Notes: generated by a model not told the origin, from the letters alone. DNA of 64,000 nt from UBA11663 sp049616325 (GCA_049616325.1 JBMZHG010000009.1:11507-75506); one strand, 5' to 3'; positions 25,236-34,622 are shown, numbered from the stretch's first letter. A program made the numbers and translations.

Positions 25236-25976
25236 TTAAAGCGCAACCGGTTCCCACTCAAAAAGTTCAGCGAGGTGGCGTGTCATGTGGGCCTTGACCT
25301 CCTCGAGGTCGACGGGGCCGCCTGTTTCGCGGGCAAGCGAGGTGACGCCTCGGTCGGCAATGCCGCACGGCACGATGAGGTTGAAGAAATCGAGGTCCGT
25401 GTTGACGTTCAGGGCGAGCCCATGCATGGTCACCCACCGGCTGCACTTGACGCCAAACGCGCAGATTTTTCGTGCCGAGGCACCCGCTTCAGGTTCAATC
25501 CACACGCCGGTAAGGCCCTCGATTCGGCCGGCAACGATGCCGTACTCCGCGCACGTCCGGATCACCGCCTCTTCGAGGAAGCGGAGGTATTTGTGGATGT
25601 CCGTGAAAAACTGGTCGAGATCGAGAATGGGGTAGCCGACGAGCTGGCCCGGACCGTGGTAGGTGATGTCGCCGCCGCGGTTGATGGGGTAGTACTGCAC
25701 GCCCAGTTCAGCAAGGCGGTCCGGGGGCGCCACCACATTGGCCGCCGCCCCGCTCTTGCCCAAGGTCAAAACGTGGGGGTGCTCCACCCAGTACATGTGC
25801 GAGAGTGGGAGGGCCAGGTCGGGGTGGCCGTCAGGTCCGGGGTCGGTGGTGGAAAGGCCGGCGTTGCGGCGTGCGATTTTGGCCTTCACCATGCCTTGAA
25901 AGACCTCCTCTTGGAAGTCCCAGCAAGGCTTGTAGTCCATGCGACCGAGGTCGCGCACCTCGACCCGTCGCGTCAT
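25236..25976 (-). CDS. lipB: LipB octanoyltransferase
   Basis: The 246-residue enzyme moves octanoyl groups from acyl carrier protein to lipoate-dependent proteins. Active-site residues are K170 (ARKICAFG) and C204 (IVPCGIADRG), with the conserved GGDITYHGPGQLVGYPI and MHGLALNVN segments. Its start overlaps the upstream isomerase stop by 4 bases (ATGA). No lipA, the radical SAM partner, is in the window. Confidence 0.95.
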   Translation of the reverse strand: MTRRVEVRDLGRMDYKPCWDFQEEVFQGMVKAKIARRNAGLSTTDPGPDGHPDLALPLSHMYWVEHPHVLTLGKSGAAANVVAPPDRLAELGVQYYPINRGGDITYHGPGQLVGYPILDLDQFFTDIHKYLRFLEEAVIRTCAEYGIVAGRIEGLTGVWIEPEAGASARKICAFGVKCSRWVTMHGLALNVNTDLDFFNLIVPCGIADRGVTSLARETGGPVDLEEVKAHMTRHLAELFEWEPVAL

Positions 25977-26977
25977 TCGTGCTTGGCGAGGGTGTTCTTC
26001 AGGTGGTCGATGAAGCGGATGTCCACGGGGTCAAACCCGCCGCGCTCGGCCAGTACGAGTGACATCCAATCGCCCACCCAAACCGCATCCAGAAGCCTTG
26101 CCCAAGGCGTGCCGCCGTCCGGCTCGACCACCACCACGTCGGCGCCCTGCTCCTGGAAGACTTCAGACGTGATGTCCATGCGCAGCGACGTTCGGACGTG
26201 GTCGTCAGGCGTGCGCACCAAGACCGCCACGCACTGCTCGTCGCCGGTCTCCCAGCCCACGAGCTCGTTGTGGTTCATCTCGGGAAAGACCTCGACGTTG
26301 GCCAGAAGCTTGCTGTTTTCGTTGAGTTGTTGGCGCCACCGCGTGAGCAAGCCCCGCATCGGCGTGTCGGCGTAGAGGTAGATGTTCTTCCCCTCCACCG
26401 CCAAAGCCAAACTCTCGCCACGCTCCGCCGCCGACGCGCCGTCCAATCCCGCCACCGCGGCTTGAATGTCCGCCCAGTCGCCGTCCGTCACGAGTCCGAA
26501 GGCGTTCATCAAGGCGCAGAGCCCGAGGAAGGAACGGCCAAACTGAGATCGCGGTGGGTTGCCGCCCGGCATGATCACCGTCGGCCAGCCTCCCTTCTCG
26601 GCACGCGTACCCAAGGTCCCGCCCGACGTCACCGCTGCGAGGTCACAACCGCGCTTCTCCGCTTCGTCCAGGGCCGCGAGCGTCTCCTCGGTGTTCCCCG
26701 AATAGCTCGACGCCACGACCAAGCACCCCTCGCCAACCCAGCCCGGGAGAACTTGGTCAGAAACCGCGGCGAACGGCACGGGACACGTCGCGCGCAACAT
26801 GTCCGCCAGGACGGCGGCGCCAATGCCGCTTCCCCCCATGCCCAAAACGGCAACACCGCGAAAGGCCACGCCTTCCGCCGGAGGTCGGGAAACAGGAACG
26901 GTCAGGGCGGCCGCCATTTGGGCCCCCAAATCCGAAATCAGCCGGCGCATGTCCGGCGCATCGTTGTGCTCTGCCAT
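25973..26977 (-). CDS. bifunctional phosphoglucose/phosphomannose isomerase-like SIS protein
   Basis: The 334-residue protein has a sugar isomerase (SIS) domain with GMGGSGIGA and SSYSGNTEETL phosphosugar-binding motifs and a C-terminal half with NHNELVGWE, typical of bacterial bifunctional phosphoglucose/phosphomannose isomerases. It would interconvert glucose-6-P or mannose-6-P with fructose-6-P. The start at 26977 (MAEHNDAPD) is supported by a one-mismatch promoter box, GACCTTTG (26982-26989), 4 bases upstream. It is coupled to lipB. Confidence 0.85.
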   Translation of the reverse strand: MAEHNDAPDMRRLISDLGAQMAAALTVPVSRPPAEGVAFRGVAVLGMGGSGIGAAVLADMLRATCPVPFAAVSDQVLPGWVGEGCLVVASSYSGNTEETLAALDEAEKRGCDLAAVTSGGTLGTRAEKGGWPTVIMPGGNPPRSQFGRSFLGLCALMNAFGLVTDGDWADIQAAVAGLDGASAAERGESLALAVEGKNIYLYADTPMRGLLTRWRQQLNENSKLLANVEVFPEMNHNELVGWETGDEQCVAVLVRTPDDHVRTSLRMDITSEVFQEQGADVVVVEPDGGTPWARLLDAVWVGDWMSLVLAERGGFDPVDIRFIDHLKNTLAKHE

Positions 26978-26997
26978 GACCCAAAGGTCGGGCAGAC

Positions 26998-29058
26998 TCA
27001 GTTCATCTGGTACGCAAATCCGAGGCGCACCCATCGGCCCGGCTGTGCGACGTTGCCGAGGTCCACGTACATGCGGTCCAACGCGTTGTCGACGCGCAGG
27101 TAAGAGCGCAATTGGTTGTCCAAGAACATGCGGCTCACAGTGCACGAAACCAGCGAAAACGGCTCGTACTCGACCTCTTGACCCGTCTCGCCACTCACGT
27201 AACCGCCCAATCGATCCTGGTGGCTCCACCGAACGTCGAGCCGCACCTCGCCGGGCACCACGACGCCTACGGAGGCATCCGCTTTGGTCTTCAGCCCGTC
27301 CAGCACGTAGTTGCTCTCATAGCCAGCGCTCGACTCGCTCGCCTCCATCGTGGTGAAGCCCAAACGCGCGTAACGCACCTGCCAATCCCCACTCAGGTTT
27401 GTTTTGGGCGTCACATTCAGCACCGTCTCAAGCCCGGTGAAGGTGACCTCACGCAGGTTGATCGCATACGTCGTTTGGCTGCCGTTGGGACGGGCCCAGT
27501 CAATCAAGTCGTGGCCCTGACGCCGGAACAACGCTTGCTCGAACTGAATGCCGTACACGCCGTTGGGCGACAGGGCCAAGCGCACGCCCGTTTCCAGGTG
27601 GTCCGCCCATTCGGATTGCAGGTCGCGGCTTCCCACCGCCCCCCCGAGCGTGTAGTACAAATCGGTGTAAGACGGGTGGCGCACCGAACGGTTCGCAGAC
27701 GCAAACAAGATGGACGACCCGTCTCCGGACATGTCAAGGGCGAGTTCAGCACCCGGCACAAAACGCGTCCCAAACATCGAATTCACATTCCAAGCCGCCG
27801 TCGCGGACAGGGCAAAGGGACCCAATTCAGCGCGGTGACCGACCGCCAAGTCCGTGTTGAACCGAACGTCGCCACGCAAATACACGCCGTCGGCATCGCC
27901 AAGGCTGTCCACCCCGAGAAGGTTGCTTTTGATGAATTCGCGTCGTGTGTCAGCGGACACGAAGGTCTCGCCCAGCACAGAGCTGTACCGGAAACGGTCG
28001 CGCATGCCCGTCGTGTGGCTGATGTGGTTGTTGGGTGCGTTGTACCAACTCGCGGCCGTGTCCGAACCAAACACCAAAAACCCGTCGTCCGTCCGCACGT
28101 AGTAATCCTCGTGCTCCCGGTACAGGTGAAATTCGTCGTCGTGCGTCCGGTGGTACACCGCCGCGTCGTATTCCAAGTTCCCCCACGCCTTGGTGTAGCG
28201 CGCTTGCGCTTGAAGGGTCCGCGTCTCCTCGTACTGGTAAGGGAATGCAGAGGTGTAGAAGTTGAGGGCCCCAAACGCCTTGCCAGCGTAACCCACACTG
28301 GTCCGCAACGACCCCCACTCGCCGGCCACCCACCCGGAGTACCGGGCACGTAGAATCGACGCGTCCGTGTTGGTGCCCTTTCCGAGGGTGCCGTTCGTTC
28401 GGGTTCGGCTGACGGCGATGCGGTGGCGAGCAACCGTGCCCGTCGCCGAAGAAAGTTCCGTGCCAAAATCCGCTGTAATCTTGTCTCTCAACCATCCGTT
28501 CTGTCCCGTTTCTATCACGAAAAGGGTGCCGTCCTTGGTTGAGGGTCCTGCGGTAAGGGCCACCGCACCGGTCATGGCGCCGGCACCAAGCGCGTTCGAG
28601 GCACCGCCTCGGAACACCTCAACCCGCGAAATGTCCTCGGGGTCCACGGGCAAGTCCATCAAGTGGTGGCCCGTGTGTGGCGCGCTCCACCGCACCCCAT
28701 CAACCCACAGCGCCGTCTGTTCGAAAGTGCCCCCCCGAACACTCAAGTCGGTCTGAATGCCGACCGCCCCTCGAGATCGAACGTCGATTCCGGGCACCGC
28801 TTCGAGCACGTCCGCCAGGGACGGAGCCCCCGTCAACGCCACTTCCTCGGCATTCAAGACCGCCAAGGCACGTGGGGCGAGGGCGGGCGTGACGCCCGAG
28901 AAATTCCCGGTCACCGCGGCCGGCTTCAGGGCTGTGGTGTCGGCAGTAAGGCTTGGGGTTTGAGCGACGGTGGGCGCAACCACGGCGAAGCTTGCAACGA
29001 GCGCCGCGAAGAGCGCGTATCGGGAGAAGGTCATGACCATGCGTTTCGTCCGCCGCAT
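26998..29058 (-). CDS. TonB-dependent outer-membrane receptor
   Basis: The 686-residue product has a signal peptide (AVVAPTVAQ, cut near residue 33), a plug domain (about 65-165; SLADVLEAVPGIDVRSRG, VRGGTFEQTALWVDGVRW, RVEVFRGGASNALGAGAMTGAV) and a 22-strand-type barrel. TonB receptors import siderophores, vitamin B12 or glycans; the size and BtuB-like plug suggest a cofactor or metal complex, but the substrate cannot be read from sequence. No SusD partner is present, which argues against a glycan utilisation locus. Alternative ATGs lie at 29040 and 29034. Confidence 0.88.
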   Translation of the reverse strand: MRRTKRMVMTFSRYALFAALVASFAVVAPTVAQTPSLTADTTALKPAAVTGNFSGVTPALAPRALAVLNAEEVALTGAPSLADVLEAVPGIDVRSRGAVGIQTDLSVRGGTFEQTALWVDGVRWSAPHTGHHLMDLPVDPEDISRVEVFRGGASNALGAGAMTGAVALTAGPSTKDGTLFVIETGQNGWLRDKITADFGTELSSATGTVARHRIAVSRTRTNGTLGKGTNTDASILRARYSGWVAGEWGSLRTSVGYAGKAFGALNFYTSAFPYQYEETRTLQAQARYTKAWGNLEYDAAVYHRTHDDEFHLYREHEDYYVRTDDGFLVFGSDTAASWYNAPNNHISHTTGMRDRFRYSSVLGETFVSADTRREFIKSNLLGVDSLGDADGVYLRGDVRFNTDLAVGHRAELGPFALSATAAWNVNSMFGTRFVPGAELALDMSGDGSSILFASANRSVRHPSYTDLYYTLGGAVGSRDLQSEWADHLETGVRLALSPNGVYGIQFEQALFRRQGHDLIDWARPNGSQTTYAINLREVTFTGLETVLNVTPKTNLSGDWQVRYARLGFTTMEASESSAGYESNYVLDGLKTKADASVGVVVPGEVRLDVRWSHQDRLGGYVSGETGQEVEYEPFSLVSCTVSRMFLDNQLRSYLRVDNALDRMYVDLGNVAQPGRWVRLGFAYQMN

Positions 29059-29077
29059 TCATCGCACACGGACGCTC

Positions 29078-29085
29078 CAAACCTA
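29078..29085 (-). promoter_or_regulatory. -7 box of the TonB receptor gene (TAGGTTTG)
   Basis: The minus strand reads TAGGTTTG, an exact TAnnTTTG, 19 bases before the first ATG at 29058. It lies back to back with the lysS promoter, so the two genes share a compact divergent control region. Confidence 0.5.
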
Positions 29086-29100
29086 CAACGACTGTGGGGT

Positions 29101-29128
29101 TTTGGCACAAGCTCCCTGCGTACCTTTG
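29101..29128 (+). promoter_or_regulatory. sigma-A promoter of the lysS operon
   Basis: TTTG (29101-29104), a 16-base spacer and TACCTTTG (29121-29128) form a promoter of the Bacteroidota type. The box ends 5 bases before the lysS ATG at 29134, so the mRNA is predicted to be almost leaderless. Confidence 0.6.
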
Positions 29129-29133
29129 AACAC

Positions 29134-30858
29134 ATGATTCGTAGTGAACAAGAACGCCAGCGCATCGCCTCCGTCGATGCCCTTCGTGCACGCGGCATCG
29201 ACCCCTACCCCGCCGCCGCGTTTCCCGTGACTCACCACTGTGCGTCGCTCAAGGAAAACTTCGAAGAAGGCGTCAAGGTCAAACTCGCCGGCCGCATGAT
29301 GTCACGCCGAATCATGGGAAAGGCCTCGTTCGCCGAGCTCCAAGACCACGAAGGCACGTTGCAGATCTACCTGAACAGGGACGAACTCTGCCCAGGCGAC
29401 GACAAAGCCTTGTACAACGACGTGTTCAAGAAACTCCTCGACCGTGGGGACTTCATCGGCATCGAAGGCGAAACCTTCCGCACCCAGGTCGGCGAACCTT
29501 CTGTCAAGGTGACGTCCTTGACGGTGCTGAGCAAGGCGATCCGCCCGCTGCCCGCCGTCAAGGTGGACGAGGACGGCAATGTCCACGACGCGTTCTCGGA
29601 TCCCGAATTGCGGTACCGCCAACGGTACGTCGATTTGGTTGTGAACCCGGACGTCAAAAAGACCTTTGTCGCACGTTCGACCGTCATCCGCAAGATCCGC
29701 GAGGTGTTTGACGCCAAGGGGTGGATGGAGGTGGACACCCCCGTGTTGCAGAGCATTCCCGGAGGCGCTGCGGCTCGTCCGTTCATCACGCACCACAACG
29801 CCTTAGACATCCCGCTCTACCTAAGGATCGCCAACGAGCTCTACTTAAAGCGACTCATTGTCGGGGGTTTCGACGGCGTGTACGAGTTTAGCCGAAACTT
29901 CCGCAACGAAGGGATGGACCGAACCCACAACCCGGAGTTCACGGTAATGGAGCTGTACGTCGCCTACCAGGACTACCACTGGATGATGGAGACGACCGAA
30001 AACCTGTTTGGCGAACTCGCGCAAGCGGTGCACGGAACCACAGAGGTGCCCCTTGGGGAACACACCATCAACTTCGCCCCGCCCTACGCTCGCGTGACCA
30101 TGCGCGACGCCATCCTCGAGCATGCCGGTGTGGACATCGACGGCCTCGACGAAGCCGGACTGCGAAAAGCGTGCGAGGCCCAAGGCATCGAAACCGACGA
30201 CTCCATGGGACGAGGAAAGCTCATTGACGAGTTGTTTGGCGAAAAATGCGAGCACCACTACATCCAGCCTACGTTCATCATGGACTACCCCACGGACATG
30301 TCGCCCCTCACCAAGGTGCACCGCGACAAGCCTGGGTACACGGAGCGCTTTGAGCTCATGATCAACGGCACGGAGGTTGCCAACGCCTATTCCGAGCTCA
30401 ACGACCCCCTCGACCAGCGCGCGCGCTTCGAGGACCAGGTCAAGCTCGCCGACCGCGGGGACGACGAGGCGATGTTCATCGACCACGATTTTTTGCGTGC
30501 GCTCGAGTACGGCATGCCTCCCACGAGCGGCATTGGCATCGGCATTGATCGCTTGGTCATGATGATGACCAACCAATCGTCCATCCAAGAAGTCCTCTTC
30601 TTTCCCCAAATGCGTCCAGAATCCTTCGAGACGGCCGGCGGCGACGCAGACTTCAGTTCTCTCGGCGTCCCGGACGCCTGGGCAGAGCACCTTGTGGCAG
30701 CCGGCTTCACCACGCCCAGCGCCGTGCTCGGGGCCAAGCCCACGCAGGTGCACCAGCGGCTGAATGGCTTCCGCAAAAAGAACAAATTGGACGTTCCTGC
30801 GCTTAGCCTGGAGGAAGTCACCGCGTGGTACAGCAACGCGGAACGCCCCGCCTCATGA
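29134..30858 (+). CDS. lysS: lysyl-tRNA synthetase, class II, with C-terminal extension
   Basis: The 574-residue enzyme charges tRNA-Lys. An OB-fold anticodon domain (about 50-140) precedes the class II core with motif 2 (RNFRNEGMDRTHNPEFT) and motif 3 (GIGIGIDRLVMMMTN). After the core it has about 70 extra residues (from AGGDADFSSLG) forming a small helical domain; this extended form is typical of flavobacterial LysS. The ATG at 29134 is chosen because the family starts there and a promoter box lies directly upstream. It overlaps the next gene by 4 bases (ATGA). Confidence 0.96.
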   Translation: MIRSEQERQRIASVDALRARGIDPYPAAAFPVTHHCASLKENFEEGVKVKLAGRMMSRRIMGKASFAELQDHEGTLQIYLNRDELCPGDDKALYNDVFKKLLDRGDFIGIEGETFRTQVGEPSVKVTSLTVLSKAIRPLPAVKVDEDGNVHDAFSDPELRYRQRYVDLVVNPDVKKTFVARSTVIRKIREVFDAKGWMEVDTPVLQSIPGGAAARPFITHHNALDIPLYLRIANELYLKRLIVGGFDGVYEFSRNFRNEGMDRTHNPEFTVMELYVAYQDYHWMMETTENLFGELAQAVHGTTEVPLGEHTINFAPPYARVTMRDAILEHAGVDIDGLDEAGLRKACEAQGIETDDSMGRGKLIDELFGEKCEHHYIQPTFIMDYPTDMSPLTKVHRDKPGYTERFELMINGTEVANAYSELNDPLDQRARFEDQVKLADRGDDEAMFIDHDFLRALEYGMPPTSGIGIGIDRLVMMMTNQSSIQEVLFFPQMRPESFETAGGDADFSSLGVPDAWAEHLVAAGFTTPSAVLGAKPTQVHQRLNGFRKKNKLDVPALSLEEVTAWYSNAERPAS

Positions 30859-31175
30859 GCTCCACCACTGCCGTGCCCTCCCAACAGGACGTCATCGACA
30901 TCCTGAAGACCATCTTCGACCCGGAGATTCCCGTCGACATCTACGAATTGGGACTCATTTACGAGATCGCAGTCAAGGAGGACGGTTTTGTGCACATCGA
31001 CATGACTCTCACCTCGCCCAACTGCCCGGTGGCGGAAAGCTTGCCCAAGGACGTGGAAGACAAGGTGGCCTCGCTCGACGGGGCCACGGGCTGCAAGGTG
31101 AGCATCGTCTTTGACCCCCCCTGGACGCAGGACATGATGAGCGAAGAAGCCAAACTCGAACTCGGATTTCTGTGA
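30855..31175 (+). CDS. SufT-like MIP18/DUF59 protein
   Basis: The 106-residue product is a MIP18-family (DUF59) protein related to SufT, which assists Fe-S cluster maturation. Typical family motifs are IFDPEIPVDIYELGLIYEI, TLTSPNCPVAESLP with the conserved cysteine, and VFDPPWTQDMMSEEAK. It is translationally coupled to lysS upstream and to dxr downstream (TGATG). In other flavobacteria it usually belongs to the suf operon; here it is about 23 kb away. Confidence 0.9.
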   Translation: MSSTTAVPSQQDVIDILKTIFDPEIPVDIYELGLIYEIAVKEDGFVHIDMTLTSPNCPVAESLPKDVEDKVASLDGATGCKVSIVFDPPWTQDMMSEEAKLELGFL

Positions 31176-32350
31176 TGCGGCAACCGGAAAACGACGCGCC
31201 CACGCGCGGCATCGCCATCCTCGGCTCCACGGGATCCATCGGCACCCAAGCCCTGGACGTCGTCCGTGACCAGCGCGACGCGTTGCACGTTGAAGTCCTT
31301 TCGGCCCACAGCAACGCCGACCTGCTCATCGCCCAAGCCCTCGAATTCACGCCCAACGTGGTCGTGATCGGGGACGACGCGAAGTGGAAACAAGTCAACG
31401 ACGCGCTGTTCGACGAAGGCATCAAGGTCTACAGCGGCGCCGAGGCGCTCGAACAGGTGGTCGAAGTGGATGGCATCGACATGGTCCTCACCGCCATGGT
31501 AGGGGCGGCCGGCCTGAAGCCCACCCTCCGCGCCATCGAGGCGGGCAAGCACATCGCACTCGCCAACAAAGAAACCCTTGTCGTGGCCGGCGAACTCGTC
31601 ATGGCAGCCGCACGCGGCAAAGGCGTCGACATCCACCCCGTCGACTCCGAACACAGCGCCATCTACCAATGCCTCGCCGGGGAGGCCCACAACCCCATCG
31701 AGAAGGTCATCCTGACCGCTTCCGGCGGTCCCTTCCGCGGACGCACCCTTGACTCTCTTCAAGGCGTCACCAAGGCCGACGCCCTGAAGCACCCCAACTG
31801 GGACATGGGCGCCAAAATCACCATCGACAGCGCCTCCCTCATGAACAAGGGGCTTGAAGTCATCGAAGCCCGTTGGCTCTTCGACGTCAGCCCCGACCAA
31901 ATCGACGTCGTCGTCCACCCCCAAAGCATCGTGCACAGCTGCGTGCAGTTCGACGACGGAAGCATCAAGGCTCAGCTCGGGCTGCCCGACATGAAGTTGC
32001 CGATCCAATACGCCTTGACCTACCCGAGGCGCCTCATAAACGAATTCCCGCGCTTCAGTTTCCTTGACTACCCGTCGCTGACGTTTGAGCAGCCCGACAC
32101 GGAGACGTTCCGCAACCTTGCCCTGGCCTTCGAGGCGCTTCGGCAAGGAGGAAACGCTCCAGCGATTCTGAACGCGGCAAACGAAATCGCCGTCGCGCGT
32201 TTCCTCCGCGACGAGATCGAATTCCTCGACCTCCCCCGCGTCGTGGAACATGCCTTGGAACGCCTCACGCACCAAGCCAAGCCGTCCCTAGACGACCTCG
32301 TCGCCGCCGACGCAGAAGCGCGGCGCGTCGCTGCCGAATGGCGCGCCTGA
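31175..32350 (+). CDS. dxr: DXP reductoisomerase
   Basis: The 391-residue enzyme converts 1-deoxy-xylulose-5-P to methylerythritol-4-P, the committed step of non-mevalonate isoprenoid synthesis. The NADPH motif ILGSTGSIGTQAL is near residue 10 and the metal/substrate motif is PVDSEHSAIYQCL; the ASGGPFRG and SASLMNKGLE blocks are also conserved. The ATG at 31175 is preferred to a GTG one codon earlier; it shares one base with the stop of the preceding gene. Isoprenoids feed uppP, which is also in this window. Confidence 0.95.
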   Translation: MRQPENDAPTRGIAILGSTGSIGTQALDVVRDQRDALHVEVLSAHSNADLLIAQALEFTPNVVVIGDDAKWKQVNDALFDEGIKVYSGAEALEQVVEVDGIDMVLTAMVGAAGLKPTLRAIEAGKHIALANKETLVVAGELVMAAARGKGVDIHPVDSEHSAIYQCLAGEAHNPIEKVILTASGGPFRGRTLDSLQGVTKADALKHPNWDMGAKITIDSASLMNKGLEVIEARWLFDVSPDQIDVVVHPQSIVHSCVQFDDGSIKAQLGLPDMKLPIQYALTYPRRLINEFPRFSFLDYPSLTFEQPDTETFRNLALAFEALRQGGNAPAILNAANEIAVARFLRDEIEFLDLPRVVEHALERLTHQAKPSLDDLVAADAEARRVAAEWRA

Positions 32351-32370
32351 GCGCGCACACCACACCCTGA

Positions 32371-32408
32371 AAAAGAACGAAGGGCCCCCTCTTCGAGGAA
32401 GCCCTTCG
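32371..32408 (-). terminator. intrinsic terminator after frr
   Basis: Arms CGAAGGGC (32379-32386) and GCCCTTCG (32401-32408) form an 8-base-pair stem. On the minus strand it is followed by TTCTTTTT (32378-32371), a good uridine tract. It terminates the pyrH-frr transcript and lies between the convergent dxr and frr stops. Confidence 0.8.
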
Positions 32409-32430
32409 TACGCGGCAACCCGTTGCCCAA

Positions 32431-32994
32431 TCAGATCGTCATGATGTCCGCTTCCTTCGCTGAAAGCACGGACTCCACTTGGGCGGTAAACTTGTCCGTC
32501 AAGTCCTGAACGAGCTGTTCGCCCTTCTTCAAATCGTCTTCGCTCATGCCGTCGTCCTTGGCAGACTTGAGGTAATCGTTGGCGTCCTTCCGCGCGTTGC
32601 GAATGCCCACACGAGCTCCTTCGCCTTCCGAACGGGCGCGCTTGCTCAGCTCCTTGCGTCGTTCCTCGGTCAGTGGGGGAACGTTGATTATCAACACCTC
32701 GCCGTTGTTCATGGGGTTGAGGCCCAAGTTGGCGTTGATGATGCCCGTGGCAATGGGGTCAAGCATGCCCTTTTCCCAAGGCTGAACCACGAGTGTCCGG
32801 GCGTCCGTGCTGTTCACGTTGGCCACCTGGCTCACCGGGGTCATGGAACCGTAGTAATCCACGCGCACAGACTCGAGCATGGAAGGGTGGGCCTTGCCTG
32901 CCCGAATCTTGCTCAACTCCCCCTCGAGGCGCGCGATGGCCTTTTGCATTTTGTCCTTGGCGTCTTCCAACGCCATTTGGATTTCTTCGTTCAT
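32431..32994 (-). CDS. frr: ribosome recycling factor
   Basis: The 187-residue protein is the ribosome recycling factor, which with EF-G splits post-termination ribosomes. Family features include GKAHPSMLESVRVDYYGSMTPVSQVANV and the C-terminal helical KRARSEGEGARVGIRNARKDAN region. It lies 18 bases after pyrH, and the two form the classic pyrH-frr pair with a terminator directly after. Confidence 0.97.
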   Translation of the reverse strand: MNEEIQMALEDAKDKMQKAIARLEGELSKIRAGKAHPSMLESVRVDYYGSMTPVSQVANVNSTDARTLVVQPWEKGMLDPIATGIINANLGLNPMNNGEVLIINVPPLTEERRKELSKRARSEGEGARVGIRNARKDANDYLKSAKDDGMSEDDLKKGEQLVQDLTDKFTAQVESVLSAKEADIMTI

Positions 32995-33012
32995 GTCGGT
33001 TCGATGTCTCGA

Positions 33013-33720
33013 TTAGAATTCAACCACCGTGCCGATGGGCTCGCCTTCGACCAAACGCTGCAAGTTGCCAGGCTTGTTCATGTCAAAAACCACAATGGGA
33101 AGGTTGTTTTCGTTGCACAGCGTAAACGCCGTCATGTCCATGACCTTCAAGCCACGCTCAAAGACCTCGTTGAAGGTGATTCGGTCAAAGCGCTCTGCCG
33201 ACGGGTCGCGCTCGGGGTCAGCCGTGTAGATGCCGTCCACGCGGGTTCCCTTCAAAATCACGTCCGCATCAATTTCGATGGCGCGAAGCGAGGCTGCGGA
33301 GTCCGTGGTGAAGAACGGGTTCCCCGTGCCCCCACCAAAGATGACTACACGCCCCTTCTCCAAATGGCGCACCGCACGGCGGCGAATGAACGGCTCGGCG
33401 ATTTGCTTCAATTCGATGGCACTCTGCAAGCGCGTGTCGACTCCTGCCGCTTCCAACGCACTTTGAAGGGCCATGGCGTTAATGACCGTGGCCAACATGC
33501 CCATGTAGTCCCCTTGCGTCCGTTCCATCCCGCCTTCTTCCGCTTGAACGCCTCGGAAAATGTTGCCCCCACCGATGACGATGGCGCACTCAATTCCTTG
33601 GTCGACGATGGCCTTCACCTCGCCAGCATATTGGGCCAAACGCCCGTTGTCAATGCCAAATTGCTTGTCGCCCATCAGGGCTTCACCACTCAGCTTCAGG
33701 AGGACGCGTTGGTACTTCAT
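33013..33720 (-). CDS. pyrH: UMP kinase
   Basis: The 235-residue hexameric bacterial UMP kinase phosphorylates UMP to UDP. Conserved stretches are LLKLSGEALMG at the N-terminus, VIGGGNIFRG, GGTGNPFFTTDSAA and VDGIYTADPERDPSA. A promoter-like GATATTTG (33728-33735, one mismatch) ends 7 bases before the ATG, just behind the tsf terminator, so pyrH-frr is a separate transcript from rpsB-tsf. Confidence 0.97.
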   Translation of the reverse strand: MKYQRVLLKLSGEALMGDKQFGIDNGRLAQYAGEVKAIVDQGIECAIVIGGGNIFRGVQAEEGGMERTQGDYMGMLATVINAMALQSALEAAGVDTRLQSAIELKQIAEPFIRRRAVRHLEKGRVVIFGGGTGNPFFTTDSAASLRAIEIDADVILKGTRVDGIYTADPERDPSAERFDRITFNEVFERGLKVMDMTAFTLCNENNLPIVVFDMNKPGNLQRLVEGEPIGTVVEF

Positions 33721-33739
33721 GCGAGTCCAAATATCGCGT

Positions 33740-33775
33740 AAAAAGCACGAAGGCCACCCCTTGGGCAGCCTTCGT
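33740..33775 (-). terminator. intrinsic terminator after tsf
   Basis: Arms ACGAAGGC (33747-33754) and GCCTTCGT (33768-33775) form an 8-base-pair stem; on the minus strand the hairpin is followed by GC and a TTTTT run (33744-33740). It separates rpsB-tsf from pyrH-frr. Confidence 0.8.
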
Positions 33776-33797
33776 CGTGCAAGTTCAAGCGTTTTGC

Positions 33798-34622
33798 TTA
33801 GCTCAACGCTACGCGGGCAAAGCTCGTCACAGCGCCTCCACCATTGGAAGCAACGTATTGGCTCACCGTCTGCTTGTTGTCCTTGATGAACGCCTGGTTC
33901 ACCAAAGTCACCTCTTTAAACCACTTCTTCAAGCGGCCCTCAGCAATCTTTTCCGCCATGTCAGCAGGCTTTCCCTCTTGGATCGCGAGGTCCTTTCCGA
34001 TCTCACGCTCCTTGGCAATGAGGTCCTCGGGAATGGACGACTCGTCCACCGCAACAGGAGCCATGGCTGCCGCCTGCATTGCTACATCGCGGCCAACTTC
34101 GTCGCTCACGGCACCGTCGAACGCCACGGCCGTAGCCAAGCGGTTTCCGGGGTGGATGTAAGCAACAACTTTGTTTCCGCGCACAACTTGGAATTCGCCA
34201 ATTTCAATGCGCTCGCCAATCTTGCCCACCTCTTCGGTGATTTTGTCGGCAACGCTCAACGACGAACCCGTGTACGTCTTGCCCATCAAGTCGTCCTTGC
34301 TCTCCACGCCTTCGCTCAACGCCAAGTCGAGGAGGCTTTGAGCAACCGCGACAAACGCTTCGTTTTTCGCCACGAAATCCGTTTCGCAATTCAAGCTCAA
34401 AACGACGCCGACGTTTCCGTCGTGGTTGACTCCTGAAAGAATTGCGCCTTCACCTGCTTCGCGGTCGGAACGCTTGGCGGCCACCTTTTGGCCCTTCTTG
34501 CGAAGGATTTCAATGGCCGCTTCGAAATCACCGTTGGCTTCTGTGAGGGCCTTCTTGCAATCCATCATGCCCGCGCCAGTCTGCTTGCGGAGCTTGTTGA
34601 CTTCTGCTGCTGTGATGCTCAT
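33798..34622 (-). CDS. tsf: elongation factor Ts
   Basis: The 274-residue protein is EF-Ts, the nucleotide exchange factor for EF-Tu. The N-terminal UBA-like part (EVNKLRKQTGAGMMDCKKALTEANGDFE) and the core motif LSLNCETDFVAKNE are diagnostic. The start at 34622 (MSITAAEV) is chosen over an upstream in-frame ATG at 34652 because the family begins there. It follows rpsB by 45 bases in the usual order. Confidence 0.96.
   Translation of the reverse strand: MSITAAEVNKLRKQTGAGMMDCKKALTEANGDFEAAIEILRKKGQKVAAKRSDREAGEGAILSGVNHDGNVGVVLSLNCETDFVAKNEAFVAVAQSLLDLALSEGVESKDDLMGKTYTGSSLSVADKITEEVGKIGERIEIGEFQVVRGNKVVAYIHPGNRLATAVAFDGAVSDEVGRDVAMQAAAMAPVAVDESSIPEDLIAKEREIGKDLAIQEGKPADMAEKIAEGRLKKWFKEVTLVNQAFIKDNKQTVSQYVASNGGGAVTSFARVALS

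Noticed and set aside
27001..27229. Upstream extension of the SIS isomerase frame
   Set aside because: It lies inside the TonB receptor coding end, and the family starts at 26977.
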